A DNA stretch of 64,000 nt, from contig SPAW01000026.1 in NCBI GenBank assembly GCA_005239465.1, forward strand, positions 1 through 64,000. Direction: 5' to 3'. The notes beneath the pieces were generated by a model. That model saw nothing but the letters and a program-made list of their open reading frames with translations, was not told the DNA's origin and searched no databases. The DNA comes from Nitrospira sp. (GTDB lineage Bacteria > Nitrospirota > Nitrospiria > Nitrospirales > Nitrospiraceae). The first letter of the stretch is position 1. Every line of letters begins with the position of its first letter. Both the position numbers and the translations under genes were made by a program. Positions 6,585-15,991 of the stretch are shown in pieces.

Positions 6585-7846
6585 CTGAAGAACTCGATGG
6601 ATTTGTGAATGGCTGCCGCGAGTGCTTCGATGTCTTCCTGGGTGTTGTAGAAGGCTAAGGACGCTCGGGCTGTGGCCGGCACTCCAAAGCGACTCATCAA
6701 TGGTTGTGCGCAATGATGACCGGCACGAATCGCGATCCCTTCATTGTCCAGGATCGTTCCGAGATCGTGGGGATGTATTCCGTCGACAATGAAAGAAAGG
6801 ACGCCGGTTTTGTCTTTGGCCGTCCCAATGAGCCGCACTTCTGCGATCTTGGAAACCCGATCCGTCGCATAGGTTAACAGTTCCCGCTCATACGCCGTGA
6901 TCGCCTCCAGGCCAATGTCGCTCATGTAATCGATGGCTGCGCCGAGGCCGACGACCCCTGCGATATTCGGCGTTCCCGCCTCGAACCTGTCGGGCACTTT
7001 ATTATAGGTGGTCTTCTCGAACGTGACGGATTGGATCATGTGGCCTCCTCCTTGATAAGGAGGCATGGCCTCGAGGAGAGCAGCTTTGCCGTACAGGACG
7101 CCGATGCCGGTTGGTCCAAACAGCTTGTGACCGGAAAAGGCATAGAAGTCGCAATCCATTGCTTGGACGTCCACTGCAAGGTGCGGCACAGCCTGAGCAC
7201 CATCGACAAGAACCGGCACATTGTGACGGTGAGCGAGTTCGACAATCCGGCGGATCGGATTGATCGTGCCGAGCACGTTTGACACATGAGCGATCGCCAC
7301 CAATTTAGTTCGTGGCGTCAGGAGCTTCTCGAATTCGTCAAGCAGCAGCTCGCCGTCATCGTTGATTGGCGCGACGCGCAGGACGGCGCCGGTCGCTTCG
7401 CACAGCATCTGCCAGGGCACGATGTTGGAGTGGTGTTCCATGGTCGAGATGAGGATTTCATCTCCGGCATGAACGTGTGTGCGGCCGTAGGTTTGCGCGA
7501 CCAGGTTGATCGCCTCGGTGGTACCTCGAACAAAGAGGATCTCGCTCGCCTCGGCAGCGCCGAGAAAGCGTTGGATGTTTGCGCGGGCAGATTCGTAGGC
7601 TTCTGTGGCCCGTTCGCTGAGCCAGTGGATGCCACGGTGAATGTTGGCATAGCTTGTCGAATAGAACCGACTGAGGGTATCGATCACGACTTGCGGCTTC
7701 TGAGCAGAAGCTGCATTGTCGAGATAGACCAGCAGCTTGCCGCGAACCTGCTGCTTGAGGATCGGGAAGTCTTCCCTGATTCTCTTCACGTCGAACGGGC
7801 GAGATGGTGACCGCCGCTCGGCTGTCGTGTTTTGGCTCAGGCTCAT
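6581..7846 (-). CDS. sufS: Cysteine desulfurase SufS
   Basis: A PLP-dependent desulfurase of 421 residues that mobilises sulfur from cysteine for Fe-S clusters. The PLP Schiff-base lysine is Lys241 in AFSGHKLFGPTG. Other marks are the N-terminal YLDNAASAQKP, the histidine pair in MEHHSNIVPW, and the catalytic Cys in RAGHHCAQPLM near the C-terminus. The start at 7846 gives a usual SufS length and an ATGA overlap with the sufD stop; the open frame continues upstream but only as sufD in another frame. It sits between sufD and the sufU-sufT fusion, the expected acceptor of its persulfide. Confidence 0.95.
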   Translation of the reverse strand: MSLSQNTTAERRSPSRPFDVKRIREDFPILKQQVRGKLLVYLDNAASAQKPQVVIDTLSRFYSTSYANIHRGIHWLSERATEAYESARANIQRFLGAAEASEILFVRGTTEAINLVAQTYGRTHVHAGDEILISTMEHHSNIVPWQMLCEATGAVLRVAPINDDGELLLDEFEKLLTPRTKLVAIAHVSNVLGTINPIRRIVELAHRHNVPVLVDGAQAVPHLAVDVQAMDCDFYAFSGHKLFGPTGIGVLYGKAALLEAMPPYQGGGHMIQSVTFEKTTYNKVPDRFEAGTPNIAGVVGLGAAIDYMSDIGLEAITAYERELLTYATDRVSKIAEVRLIGTAKDKTGVLSFIVDGIHPHDLGTILDNEGIAIRAGHHCAQPLMSRFGVPATARASLAFYNTQEDIEALAAAIHKSIEFFR

Positions 7847-9183
7847 GCGGTGAGGCTTTCGCTGTAAGTATGTGAGGTCCATTGGGATAGCAGCTCCGTA
7901 AACCGGTTTCGGATCATCTCGTGCGTGATCAGGCGAATAAGCTCGCCACCGAACACGTGGGTCATCAGTCTGCGCGCATTCTCCAGATCGATACCACGGG
8001 AACGCAAGTAGAACAGGACATCCCGGTCGAGCTGCCCGACGGTCGCCCCGTGGGTACACTTCACGTCGTCGGCAAAGATCTCAAGTTGCGGTGTGGTGTG
8101 AATCGCGGCATGTTCGGAGAGCAGCAGGTTGTTGTTGGTCTGTCGAGCGTCGGTTTTGTGCGCATCCTGCCGAACTAGAATCCTGCCGTTGAACACTCCG
8201 CTCGCGTGTCCGCTCAGAATGCCCTTATAGAGCTGCTGGCTCATGCATCGCGGCTTGGCATGCTCAATTCGGGTGTGTATGTCCACATGCTGTCGGCCGG
8301 TGGCTGCATACACCCCGCGAAGAGTGCAGGTGATGCCTTCGTCGGCCAACAGCGCACGGACCTCGCTGCGATCGAGCGCGCTTCCGATCGCAAGGGAATG
8401 GGACGTGAACCTGCTGCGGCGACCCTGATGGACGGCGAGGGTTGCGATGTGATACGCCGCCTGGCTTTCTTGCTGTAGCAGATGGTGGTCGAGCTCGGCC
8501 TCCTCACCAAGGACCAGTTCGGTCACCGCATTGGTGAAATAGAGGTCGTCCTTCAGTCCCACGTAGCTCTCGAGGACCGCCGCTCGGCTGGAAGGACCGG
8601 CCACGATAAGGACTCGCGGGTGCGAGATGGTGGCTTTGCCATTGGGGCAGGAGACAAACATCACGAGTATCGGCTCCTCGACCACCATCTTCGGCGGGAG
8701 ATATATAAAGGCTCCATCCTTGAGAAAAGCTGTATTGAGCGCAACGAACGCGTGGTCTTTATGCTGGGCATACCGACCCAGATGTGGTTCCAGGAGATTC
8801 GGCACGATCGTGCAACTGTCCGCCAGGCTTTCGGCAATCACGCCGTGCGGCAGCAGTTTGAGCGAGGACAGCGAAGAAGAGAAATGGCCATTCACGAATG
8901 TCAGTTGATGGACCGGTCCCACCCATGACACCACTGACTCCAGCTCCGCTTTCGCGATGTCTGGTCTGCGCCCTGCAGGTGTGAAGGGAATCTCCACGAT
9001 CGAAGTCACATCGGTATGAGTCCACTCTTCATGGTGAGTCGTGGGGAATCCCAAGTCGGCGAAGCGGGCGCCCGCGGCTTGGCGAAGCTGTTGCATCCAG
9101 GCTGGCGTGGTTCCGGCAACCTGCCGCTCGAATCTCGACAATTCCGAGCGGTAGAGATCGGTGACCAGTCCGATGTCCTTCAT
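7843..9183 (-). CDS. sufD: SufD, Fe-S scaffold complex subunit
   Basis: A 446-residue SufD-type protein, partner of SufB and SufC in the cytosolic scaffold complex. The conserved C-terminal beta-helix half is plain: HHLLQQE, then HVDIHTRIEHAKP, QQLYKGIL, VFNGRILVRQDA, DARQTNNNLLLS and KCTHGATVG, ending with DVLFYLRSRGI. The N-terminus (WMQQLRQAAGARFADLGFPTTHHEEW) is typical of SufD rather than SufB. The ATG at 9183 overlaps the sufC stop as ATGA. The gene order B-C-D-S-U matches Gram-positive and Nitrospirota suf operons. Confidence 0.93.
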   Translation of the reverse strand: MKDIGLVTDLYRSELSRFERQVAGTTPAWMQQLRQAAGARFADLGFPTTHHEEWTHTDVTSIVEIPFTPAGRRPDIAKAELESVVSWVGPVHQLTFVNGHFSSSLSSLKLLPHGVIAESLADSCTIVPNLLEPHLGRYAQHKDHAFVALNTAFLKDGAFIYLPPKMVVEEPILVMFVSCPNGKATISHPRVLIVAGPSSRAAVLESYVGLKDDLYFTNAVTELVLGEEAELDHHLLQQESQAAYHIATLAVHQGRRSRFTSHSLAIGSALDRSEVRALLADEGITCTLRGVYAATGRQHVDIHTRIEHAKPRCMSQQLYKGILSGHASGVFNGRILVRQDAHKTDARQTNNNLLLSEHAAIHTTPQLEIFADDVKCTHGATVGQLDRDVLFYLRSRGIDLENARRLMTHVFGGELIRLITHEMIRNRFTELLSQWTSHTYSESLTA

Positions 9184-9977
9184 GGCGCAGTCTTCTCTTC
9201 GGAGATCCGGGCATGTGGCTCTTCCAGCCATCCGTAACCTCGCTCCTCAACGGTGAGGGCTAGCTCTTTTCCTCCCGACTTCACGATACGGCCGTTCAGG
9301 AGCACATGGACATAGTCGGGAACGACGAAGTTCAACAGCCGCTGATAGTGCGTGATGAGCAACATTGCGCGGTCCTGGCTGCGCATGACGTTCACCCCTC
9401 TCGCCACGATCTTCAGCGCGTCAATGTCGAGGCCGGAGTCGGTCTCGTCCAGGATCGCCAGCTTCGGGTCCAGAAATGCCATTTGCAAGATTTCGTTGCG
9501 CTTCTTCTCACCGCCGGAGAATCCCGCGTTGACCGGCCGGTTCAAGAAGTCCGCGTCCACGTCAAGCAAGTGCGCGCGCTCCTTCACGAGGGCCAGAAAG
9601 TCGATGGCGTCGAGTTCTTCGAGCCCGCGGTGTTTCCTGATGGTATTGAGCGCGGCTTTTAGGAAATGCAGCGTCGTCATCCCAGGGATTTCGATGGGAT
9701 ATTGAAACGCGAGAAAGAGTCCTTCCCTCGCGCGCTCTTCCGGCGGCATGATGAGAAGATCTTTCCCTTCATAGCGTACGGTTCCGGCAGTCACCTCGTA
9801 TCCCTCGCGACCGGCGAGGACATACGCCAGGGTGCTCTTGCCGGAGGCGTTAGGTCCCATAATGGCCTGCACTTCACCGGCTCGCACGGTCAGGTTAAGA
9901 CCACGCAAGATTTCCTTGCCGGCAGTGGCTGCATGCAAGTCTCTGATTTCCAGGATTGGGTCCGGCATCGTATTCAA
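9180..9977 (-). CDS. sufC: SufC, Fe-S assembly ATPase
   Basis: The ABC-type ATPase of the SufBCD complex, soluble, 265 residues. Walker A is GPNASGKST (residues 41-49), the signature is [14 protein letters not shown] and Walker B is [16 protein letters not shown], all SufC-specific variants. A TTG at 9977 has AAGGGA 7 bases upstream and overlaps the sufB stop as TTGA; an ATG at 9968 is the alternative, but its spacing to the SD (16 bases) is too long. I favour the TTG. Its product would energise cluster assembly on SufB-SufD. Confidence 0.94.
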   Translation of the reverse strand: MNTMPDPILEIRDLHAATAGKEILRGLNLTVRAGEVQAIMGPNASGKSTLAYVLAGREGYEVTAGTVRYEGKDLLIMPPEERAREGLFLAFQYPIEIPGMTTLHFLKAALNTIRKHRGLEELDAIDFLALVKERAHLLDVDADFLNRPVNAGFSGGEKKRNEILQMAFLDPKLAILDETDSGLDIDALKIVARGVNVMRSQDRAMLLITHYQRLLNFVVPDYVHVLLNGRIVKSGGKELALTVEERGYGWLEEPHARISEEKTAP

Positions 9978-11416
9978 CCGACCGTCCCTTCAAGGCGAAC
10001 GTTGAGCAGTTTCTGCGCCTCCACGGCAAATTCCATCGGCAGTTCCCGAAACACCTCATGACAGAACCCGTTCACGATCAATGAGACGGCGTCCTCGGCC
10101 GAGAGCCCTCGCTGCCGGCAGTAGAAGATCTGGTCTTCACCGATCTTGGTGGTGGACGCTTCATGCTCCACCTGTGAGGAGGCATTGTGCACGGCAATGG
10201 AGGGGAACGTGTGGGCGCCGCATCGGTCTCCCAGCAACAGCGAGTGGCACTGGGTATAATTTCGGCAGCCAGTGGCCTTCCTGAGAATGTGTACCAGGCC
10301 GCGATAGGTGTTCTGGGCATAGCCTGCGGAGATGCCCTTCGACACGATGGTGCTCCTTGTGTTCCTGCCGATGTGGATCATTTTGGTGCCGGTATCGGCC
10401 TGCTGGCGGTGTGTGGTGAGCGCGACCGAATAGAACTCCCCGATGGAGTTGTCTCCCCGCAGGACTACGCTCGGATATTTCCAGGTGATGGCCGAACCGA
10501 CTTCCACCTGCGTCCAGGAAATTCTTGAATCGACTCCCGCGCATATCCCCCGCTTGGTGACGAAGTTGTAAATCCCGCCTTGGCCTTCGCTGTCGCCCGG
10601 ATACCAGTTTTGAACGGTGGCATACTTGATCTGTGCGCGATCGAGGGCGATCAGTTCCACCACCGCCGCGTGCAGTTGATGTTCTGCCCGCATCGGTGCG
10701 GTGCAGCCTTCAAGATAGCTGACGTAACTCCCTTCCTCCGCAACAATCAACGTGCGCTCGAACTGGCCGATGCGTGGCGCATTGATGCGAAAGTAGGTAG
10801 ATAGCTCCATCGGACATCGGACCCCTTTCGGGATGTAGCAGAACGAGCCATCGCTGAAGACGGCAGAGTTCAGTGAGGCGAAAAAGTTGTCGGAATACGG
10901 CACCACGGTGCCGAGATGTTTCTGGACCAATTCGGGATGATTCTGCACCGCCTCCGAAAAGGCGCAGAAGATGATGCCGAGTTTGGCCAGATGTTCCTTA
11001 TAGGTGGTGGCGACCGAGACACTGTCGAAGACCGCATCCACAGCGACTCCGGTAAGCACCTCCTGCTCGCTCAGCGGAATTCCAAGCTTTCTGTAGGTGG
11101 CCAGCAACAGCGGATCGACCTCGGCAAGACTCTTGGGCCGCCGCTCCGTCTTCGGCGCCGAATAGTAGACGATAGCCTGATAGTCGATCGGTGGGTGATG
11201 GATTTTGGCCCACTGCGGCTCCTGCATCGTGAGCCAATGGTGATAGGCCTTCAGCCGCCACTCTAACATGAACGCGGGTTCGTTCTTCTTGGCTGAGATC
11301 AGCCGAATGATGTCTTCATTCAACCCGGGAGGTGCGGTCTCGGCCTCGATCTCCGTGGTGAACCCGTATTTGTATTCATGCGGGGGGAGATCTTGAATCC
11401 AATCTTCAGTAGCCAT
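9974..11416 (-). CDS. sufB: SufB, Fe-S scaffold protein
   Basis: A 480-residue SufB, the main cluster-building subunit. It starts [18 protein letters not shown] and carries the family hallmarks [83 protein letters not shown] and [20 protein letters not shown]. It is the first intact gene of the operon, with GAGGAG ahead of the ATG. No IscR/SufR gene is beside it; instead, an ABC-ATPase fragment overlaps its start by 11 bases. Regulation cannot be read from the sequence. Confidence 0.96.
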   Translation of the reverse strand: MATEDWIQDLPPHEYKYGFTTEIEAETAPPGLNEDIIRLISAKKNEPAFMLEWRLKAYHHWLTMQEPQWAKIHHPPIDYQAIVYYSAPKTERRPKSLAEVDPLLLATYRKLGIPLSEQEVLTGVAVDAVFDSVSVATTYKEHLAKLGIIFCAFSEAVQNHPELVQKHLGTVVPYSDNFFASLNSAVFSDGSFCYIPKGVRCPMELSTYFRINAPRIGQFERTLIVAEEGSYVSYLEGCTAPMRAEHQLHAAVVELIALDRAQIKYATVQNWYPGDSEGQGGIYNFVTKRGICAGVDSRISWTQVEVGSAITWKYPSVVLRGDNSIGEFYSVALTTHRQQADTGTKMIHIGRNTRSTIVSKGISAGYAQNTYRGLVHILRKATGCRNYTQCHSLLLGDRCGAHTFPSIAVHNASSQVEHEASTTKIGEDQIFYCRQRGLSAEDAVSLIVNGFCHEVFRELPMEFAVEAQKLLNVRLEGTVG

Positions 11417-11633
11417 GATGCTCCTCAGCCGATGTATAGGGGCGAAGCCAGCAAGACCAACGCCATTCTAATCTAACGAATAAGAAGTGGGCCAGTGTGG
11501 TCTTGCCGGAGCCATTGGTTCCGAGAAGCGCATGGATCTCTCGCGGTCCAATTGCGAGTTCGAGCCGATCGAGAATCGCGTACCGATCGATCTCGAACGT
11601 AAGTTGGTGAAGGTCCAACAGCGGGGTCGGCAT
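11406..11633 (-). pseudogene. N-terminal fragment of an ABC-type ATPase
   Basis: A 75-codon frame whose first 50 residues are the start of an ABC ATPase: LLDLHQLTFEIDRYAILDRL, then LLGTNGSGKTTLAHFLF with a perfect Walker A. After the Walker A helix the sequence turns into an unrelated Trp/Arg-rich tail and stops inside sufB. The signature and Walker B regions are absent, so it is a remnant. It might be an old sufC-like gene that stood upstream of sufB and was lost by deletion. It has a weak SD (GAAGGG). Whether it is translated and couples to sufB is unknown. Confidence 0.6.
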
Positions 11634-11860
11634 AATCGCACACCCTTCCCTCAGACTCCAATTGCATCAGCTATGCCTGCAGGAAATGACACGTGATCTG
11701 GTCTTGACATTGTCATGCTCGACATCGAGCGTAGCGTTTTGCAGCAGGATGAAAGGGCGGCGTGGGGTGTTAGGCGTCAGCCCACTGAACCCGTACTCAG
11801 CAATGGAGAGCTGAAGTGAGCTGCCGGCTTGATTGATCGAGGGTCCTTCACTTCGCAGGG

Positions 11861-12200
11861 ATGGCATCGCCATTGCGTCTCTCAGGTCTTATAAAGAGGA
11901 CTGGCGTCATCGTAACCATTGCCATCCTGGCGGGAATCTTCATTCCCCCCCAGATGTCATCATCCGACTCCTGTGGCGGAGGCCGTTGAGACTGCACCGG
12001 GAGCGATCGCGGATGCCGATCGGAAGATCCTCAACGAACTGGTTGCGGCATTCGATCGGAGTGAGAAGTCGGATCAGAGAGCCGATCTCGAAACGTTGAT
12101 GCAGTTAAATTACCAAGGCCTACGGATACCACGACTTGAAGAAGCCAGACGTCTAGCGGGCCTGGAGGTTGCGCTTGTGTTACAGGCGGAGTGGGTCTAA
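11861..12200 (+). pseudogene. Small exported or membrane protein, frameshifted in a C7 run
   Basis: From the ATG at 11861 the frame encodes a basic start and a hydrophobic segment (GVIVTIAILAGIFIPP) and then stops after 42 codons. One base less in the C7 run at 11945-11951 would join it to a second open frame (TPVAEAVETAPGAIADADRK and onward, ending VALVLQAEWV at 12200). The joined product is about 112 residues with an N-terminal signal or anchor and a charged helical C-terminus. I do not recognise the family. The break could be a homopolymer sequencing error, phase variation or decay. Confidence 0.5.
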
Positions 12201-12334
12201 GGGGACGCCGACACTTGGGGTCCGAACATTCTCGAAAGTCGCAGGGCAAGCCTCATTGTCCAAAGAGGTAGATAACGAGGAAGTCAGGAAGGACCATCAA
12301 CGTCTCTGCGGAGTTATGGTACAGTGGCGATCCC

Positions 12335-13492
12335 ATGCGCATCTTTATTCTTGGAGTAGGCGCTACAGGGTCGTTGTTGGCCAAATTGTTGCTCCGCCAG
12401 GGGCATCAGGTCGCGTGCGGCGACCGCGATCCTGCCCGTGCTCGCGCCTTTCTCGGTGAACGATCAACCCTCGTCATTGAACGGGTCAATGCTCGAAACT
12501 TGCGCAGTATTGTAAAGGCAGCGAAGGGCTGTCATCTCCTCGTCAATGCCTGCCCCGCCGTCTTGAACAAGGTCATCATGCGTGCGGCGTTGCGATTGCG
12601 CGCCCATTACATCGATACCGCATCACATCTGAGGACAAGCCCGTTTCGACCCGAGCAACTGCGCTTCGATCGGCAGTTCCAGAGGAAAAAGCGAGGGGCG
12701 CTCATTCACGCAGGTGCGGCACCGGGATTGACCAATCTCTTGGCTATGCAGGCCGCAGCTGGACTCGACCAGCTCGATAAGGGGGAGGTGCGGATCTTTG
12801 AAGAGACGACGAGCGAGAATCCCGTCTCGCAATGGTCTGCCGAGTCCTCCTTTGACGAAGCGGTATCGCGCCCCCGAATATACCGGGACGGCCGGTTCCG
12901 CTTCGGCCCTCGATTTGGAGAGCGGGAACTGTTCCGGTTCCCCCCGCCGATTGGGCAGGTGGGCGTCGTGCTGGCGGCACAGGACGAAGTCGTAACCCTT
13001 CCCCACATCCTTCGCCTGCGCGACATGGATGCGAAAATCGGGGGAATCGACATGGACCGACTCCGCCGGTGGTATCGACAAGGGAAGCTGAGTCGGTCGC
13101 GTGGACTCATCGCAGTACGATTCCCGGCGACGCCGACCCCTCGTGCGATGACCAAGTTGGTGCGGCGAGGTATTCTGCGCAACGCTCGCTTTGCCGTCGC
13201 GGTATTGGTCTATGGGCACAAGCACAGGCGCCCATTCCTCATTCGCTGGGACGCCATGTTTCCCTCGCTGTTCGACCTACGCCGACGCAGGCTCTTCTGT
13301 TCACCGATTGCCTGGGGTACTGCACACCTCACCGCCATTTTTGTGAAGCACATGCCGCGCGATCTTGCTGGAGTGTACCTCCCGGAATCCTTGCCGGTTG
13401 CGACACGCCGAAACATTCTGCGCGCTGCTCGTTCGAGCGGTATCCGCCTCACGAGAAAGGTGATGCGCCTCAAGTCATCCAGCGAGATCTAG
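12335..13492 (+). CDS. Saccharopine-dehydrogenase-like NAD(P)-binding oxidoreductase
   Basis: A 385-residue soluble protein. The N-terminus MRIFILGVGATGSLLAKLLL is a Rossmann GxGxxG fold, with an acidic residue in VACGDRDPARA that suggests NAD binding. Middle blocks such as HLLVNACPAVLNKVIMRAAL and YIDTA, and HAGAAPGLTNLLAM, match the saccharopine dehydrogenase/carboxynorspermidine dehydrogenase superfamily (YDT and GxxPG elements). The true substrate is unknown; lysine or polyamine metabolism are guesses. Its last bases overlap the tail of the inverted ybaK-like pseudogene. The ATG at 12335 has only a weak SD. Confidence 0.8.
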   Translation: MRIFILGVGATGSLLAKLLLRQGHQVACGDRDPARARAFLGERSTLVIERVNARNLRSIVKAAKGCHLLVNACPAVLNKVIMRAALRLRAHYIDTASHLRTSPFRPEQLRFDRQFQRKKRGALIHAGAAPGLTNLLAMQAAAGLDQLDKGEVRIFEETTSENPVSQWSAESSFDEAVSRPRIYRDGRFRFGPRFGERELFRFPPPIGQVGVVLAAQDEVVTLPHILRLRDMDAKIGGIDMDRLRRWYRQGKLSRSRGLIAVRFPATPTPRAMTKLVRRGILRNARFAVAVLVYGHKHRRPFLIRWDAMFPSLFDLRRRRLFCSPIAWGTAHLTAIFVKHMPRDLAGVYLPESLPVATRRNILRAARSSGIRLTRKVMRLKSSSEI

Positions 13493-13969
13493 AGCTCGAT
13501 CTTCGACGGATCGTGATGAAACGCAGCGACCTTCGCACGAACGAGTGCGGCAAAGTCCCTGTACCGTAACTTCATCGCGCCGATGTACGTCCCGGCTTCA
13601 ATCATAATAGACTCGTCTTCTGCCAGTAGTTGGTCGACGTACACTCCATGCCATAGAGATTGCCGAAGGTGGCATCGCGCCCACTTGGCAATCGGGGAAA
13701 AGATTTACGATCTCCGCTTCCATTGCCGCCGCACGTCGCGGGCGTCGAGGACATCCCGCAATCGCTCAGGTCGACACGCCACGTGGACGGGAGCACGGCC
13801 ATCACAAAATAGCCGTCGGCCTGCACCATCACGACTTTGGCGACGACTTTGCCTGGCACATCGAGTGTCTGCGCCACGTCGTGGGCGGTATAAGCCTTGG
13901 GTGACTGGCCACCTCATAGGGAATCTTGTTTGTGTCGAGATAACTCCGGAGTTGTTTCAGGATCGGCAT
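13489..13969 (-). pseudogene. YbaK/ProX-type tRNA-editing domain gene with several frameshifts
   Basis: Reading the minus strand in successive frames rebuilds one YbaK-family protein: MPILKQLRSYLDTNKIPYEV, then AQTLDVPGKVVAKVVMVQAD, RLRDVLDARDVRR, FGNLYGMECTST, and finally IEAGTYIGAMKLRYRDFAAL to a stop at 13489. The family removes mischarged amino acids from tRNA (Cys-tRNAPro or Ala-tRNAPro type). At least four frame changes are needed in about 480 bases, so the gene as written is dead. Segments between breaks remain well conserved, which suggests recent decay or poor local sequence quality. Confidence 0.72.
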
Positions 13970-14481
13970 GGCAACCTCCCTCGCTGGGCAGAGACAGATG
14001 TGCGTATGGGTACTGTGAATGATGAAATGTGAAGGAAAGGAGTCGGGCGTCTTAATTGCCTCTAGGCTGTCGAATATAGACTCCTGAGCTGTCAAGAAAC
14101 GACTCCCGACCCTCTTCTTACTTTTCTCCTTACGACCTCTTTTCTTTTTAGACGAATCGTGCCCCCAAGCAGGTGCGCATCAAATATTCTCGAAATATGA
14201 TTCATGCTCGCCACATCGCCCAGCATCTTCGCTCTCAAAATACCCCTCATGACATGATTTCAACTTGCTCACTCGTCGAAAAATTCCCTCAAAAGTCGGG
14301 GTCTCACCATCGAGGACAAGCGGACGGGACATGAAAGAGAGCTGGCATGGCACAGCGGCGGGCTAACGATAAGACGATGACGTGGGGCTCAAAAAGCACC
14401 TCACGCCATCAGATTCAGACGCTGCACGAAATACGGGGCCGAGTCACAAAACGGGAATATTCCGGTCCCCTGTGCGGCGGT
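13970..14481. other. Gene-free stretch
   Basis: AT-richer than its surroundings, with no convincing coding frame. A 66-codon plus-strand frame at 14347-14547 has unusual composition and overlaps the 27-residue minus-strand gene, so I do not accept it. TTGACA and TATATT elements occur on the minus strand near 14080-14100 but their spacing is too short for a standard promoter. Confidence 0.4.
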
Positions 14482-14565
14482 TCACTCGCTCTTCTTGTAA
14501 ACGACGTAACCACCGATCCCAAGCGCAACCATCACGCCTATGAATAACCACAGCATACTCTCCAT
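14482..14565 (-). CDS. 27-residue single-span membrane protein
   Basis: A very short gene below usual annotation limits. The ATG at 14565 follows AAAGGAG with 5 bases of spacing, a strong ribosome site. The product starts MESMLWLFIGVMVALGIGG, continues YVVYKKSE and ends; it is one hydrophobic helix (about residues 4-23) with a basic/acidic tail, so N-out/C-in topology is likely. It resembles in form the small subunits of respiratory or transport complexes, but I cannot name it. It stands alone in a gene-poor area. Confidence 0.55.
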   Translation of the reverse strand: MESMLWLFIGVMVALGIGGYVVYKKSE

Positions 14566-14934
14566 GACTACTCCTTTCGTTCGAGCGATAACGCAACTCT
14601 GTAATCGTTCCTGTCACCTCTCCATGTAAAAGATTTTGCGTGACGCATTTTCTTTCAAGCATGTTTGCGGGAGGATTCTGCCCCCCATTCGGTTTTGCGA
14701 AAAGGCGGATCCCTTTTGCTCTCAGAGGGGCGCAACAATCGTGCTTAGTTCACAGCGAGTTGAGAATTTTGTAAACTCTGCATAATGAATGGCTTCCGCG
14801 GCGTTTGCGTTGCGCGGAATTCGAAAGGTGGGGAGAATATCCCCAAGGCTGTCTATTTGTTTAGACAAAATGGGAGATAGAAGTAGAAGAGGGCTCTACG
14901 AAGCACTATGTTGTTCGAGGGAGCGGGAAAACGG
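14566..14934. other. Gene-free stretch with an inverted repeat
   Basis: No coding frame convinces me. TGTCTA (14850-14855) and TAGACA (14862-14867) form a perfect 6-bp dyad around TTTGTT, about 70 bases beyond the stop of the reductase gene on the minus strand. There is no T-run on either side, so I read it as a possible operator or weak hairpin. Confidence 0.4.
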
Positions 14935-15879
14935 CTATGCCAGTCGTTCACGCCCATGGGGGGTGGAAAAGTCCTGTTCGGGGCCGATCGGCACAATGCG
15001 GGTGGGATTAATGTCGTCGTGCGTGACGTAATAGTGCCGCTTGATGTGGTCGAAGTTCACGGTGTCGGCGACGCCGTCGGTTTGATAAAGATCTTTCAGA
15101 TAGCCGAAGAGGTTGGGGTAGTCGATGACCCGTCGGATATTGCACTTGAAGTGGCCGTGGTAGACCGCATCGAACCGAACCAGCGTGACGAACAAGCGCC
15201 AGTCGGTTTCGACGAACTCCGGTCCGAAGAGATAGCGTCGGCTGGAAAGCCGCGCGTCGAGTTGATCCAGCGCGTCGAAGAGGCGCCGCGCCGCGCGTTC
15301 ATATGCCTGCTGTGATGTGGCAAACCCGGCACGGTAGACTCCATCGTTCACGTTCTCATAGATAAAGGTGTTGAGTTCATCGATCTCTTTGCGGAGACCT
15401 TCCGGATACAAGTCGATCGGGCTTTCAGTGAATCGATTGAACTCGCTGTTGAACATGCGCATCAGATCGTCGTCAGAATTAGTGACGATGCGTTTGGTGA
15501 CGCGGTCCCACAGCACCGGGACCGTGATGCGCCCGATGTAGTTCGGGTCGGTGGCTTTGTAGGCCTCGCTGAGAAAGTGAAATCCATTGATGGGATCGAG
15601 CGAATGGCCAGGTCCCTCGCGGAACGCCCAGCCACGCTCGTCGCGGATCGGGTCCACGACGGTCATACCGATCACGTCCTCGAGTTTCTTGAGCTTGCGC
15701 ACGATGATCGTGCGATGCGCCCACGGGCAGGCCCATGATACATAGAGATGGTATCGCCCAGTTTCGGCCGGGTAACCGGAACTTCCACTGGCTGTCACGC
15801 ACTGGCGATAGACATCCGCCTGCCGCTTGAACTCACCGGCTTCAGCTTGCTCGTGTGGAAACTGCACCTGAACCCCCAT
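14935..15879 (-). CDS. yqjG: Glutathionyl-hydroquinone reductase (Xi-class GST)
   Basis: A 314-residue cytosolic enzyme that reduces glutathionyl-hydroquinones to hydroquinones using glutathione. The catalytic motif is SWACPWAHR, with the Cys of CPWAH as nucleophile; downstream are DPIRDERGWAF, YIGRITVPVLWD, IVTNSDDDLMRMFN and the C-terminal helical domain ending with the DYPNLFGYLKDLYQ block, all typical of YqjG/ECM4 proteins. Length matches the family (about 310-330). It is monocistronic and divergent from the metal-efflux operon. It probably detoxifies quinone adducts. Confidence 0.92.
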   Translation of the reverse strand: MGVQVQFPHEQAEAGEFKRQADVYRQCVTASGSSGYPAETGRYHLYVSWACPWAHRTIIVRKLKKLEDVIGMTVVDPIRDERGWAFREGPGHSLDPINGFHFLSEAYKATDPNYIGRITVPVLWDRVTKRIVTNSDDDLMRMFNSEFNRFTESPIDLYPEGLRKEIDELNTFIYENVNDGVYRAGFATSQQAYERAARRLFDALDQLDARLSSRRYLFGPEFVETDWRLFVTLVRFDAVYHGHFKCNIRRVIDYPNLFGYLKDLYQTDGVADTVNFDHIKRHYYVTHDDINPTRIVPIGPEQDFSTPHGRERLA

Positions 15880-15966
15880 AAGAGAAGCGTACCTCCAGGT
15901 TTGTTAGTATCTCATGCCAACAGGCGGATGGCGTCAGGAGTTTTTCAGCCCCACTGTCGCGTTTCA

Positions 15967-15991
15967 CCACGGTGTACTATCGATACCGTGG
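15967..15991. promoter_or_regulatory. 7-bp dyad upstream of the metal-efflux operon
   Basis: CCACGGT (15967-15973) and ACCGTGG (15985-15991) form a perfect inverted repeat with an 11-base spacer, 130 bases before the efflux adaptor gene. Size and place fit an operator for a metal-responsive regulator (MerR- or CopY-like), but no such regulator gene is nearby. Role inferred. Confidence 0.35.

Noticed and set aside
14347-14547. 66-codon plus-strand frame
   Set aside because: Weak ribosome site, unusual composition and overlap with the better-supported 27-residue minus-strand gene.
14850-14867. TGTCTA/TAGACA dyad as a terminator for the reductase gene
   Set aside because: No U-tract follows on the minus strand and the stem is only 6 bp AT-rich; kept only as a possible operator.
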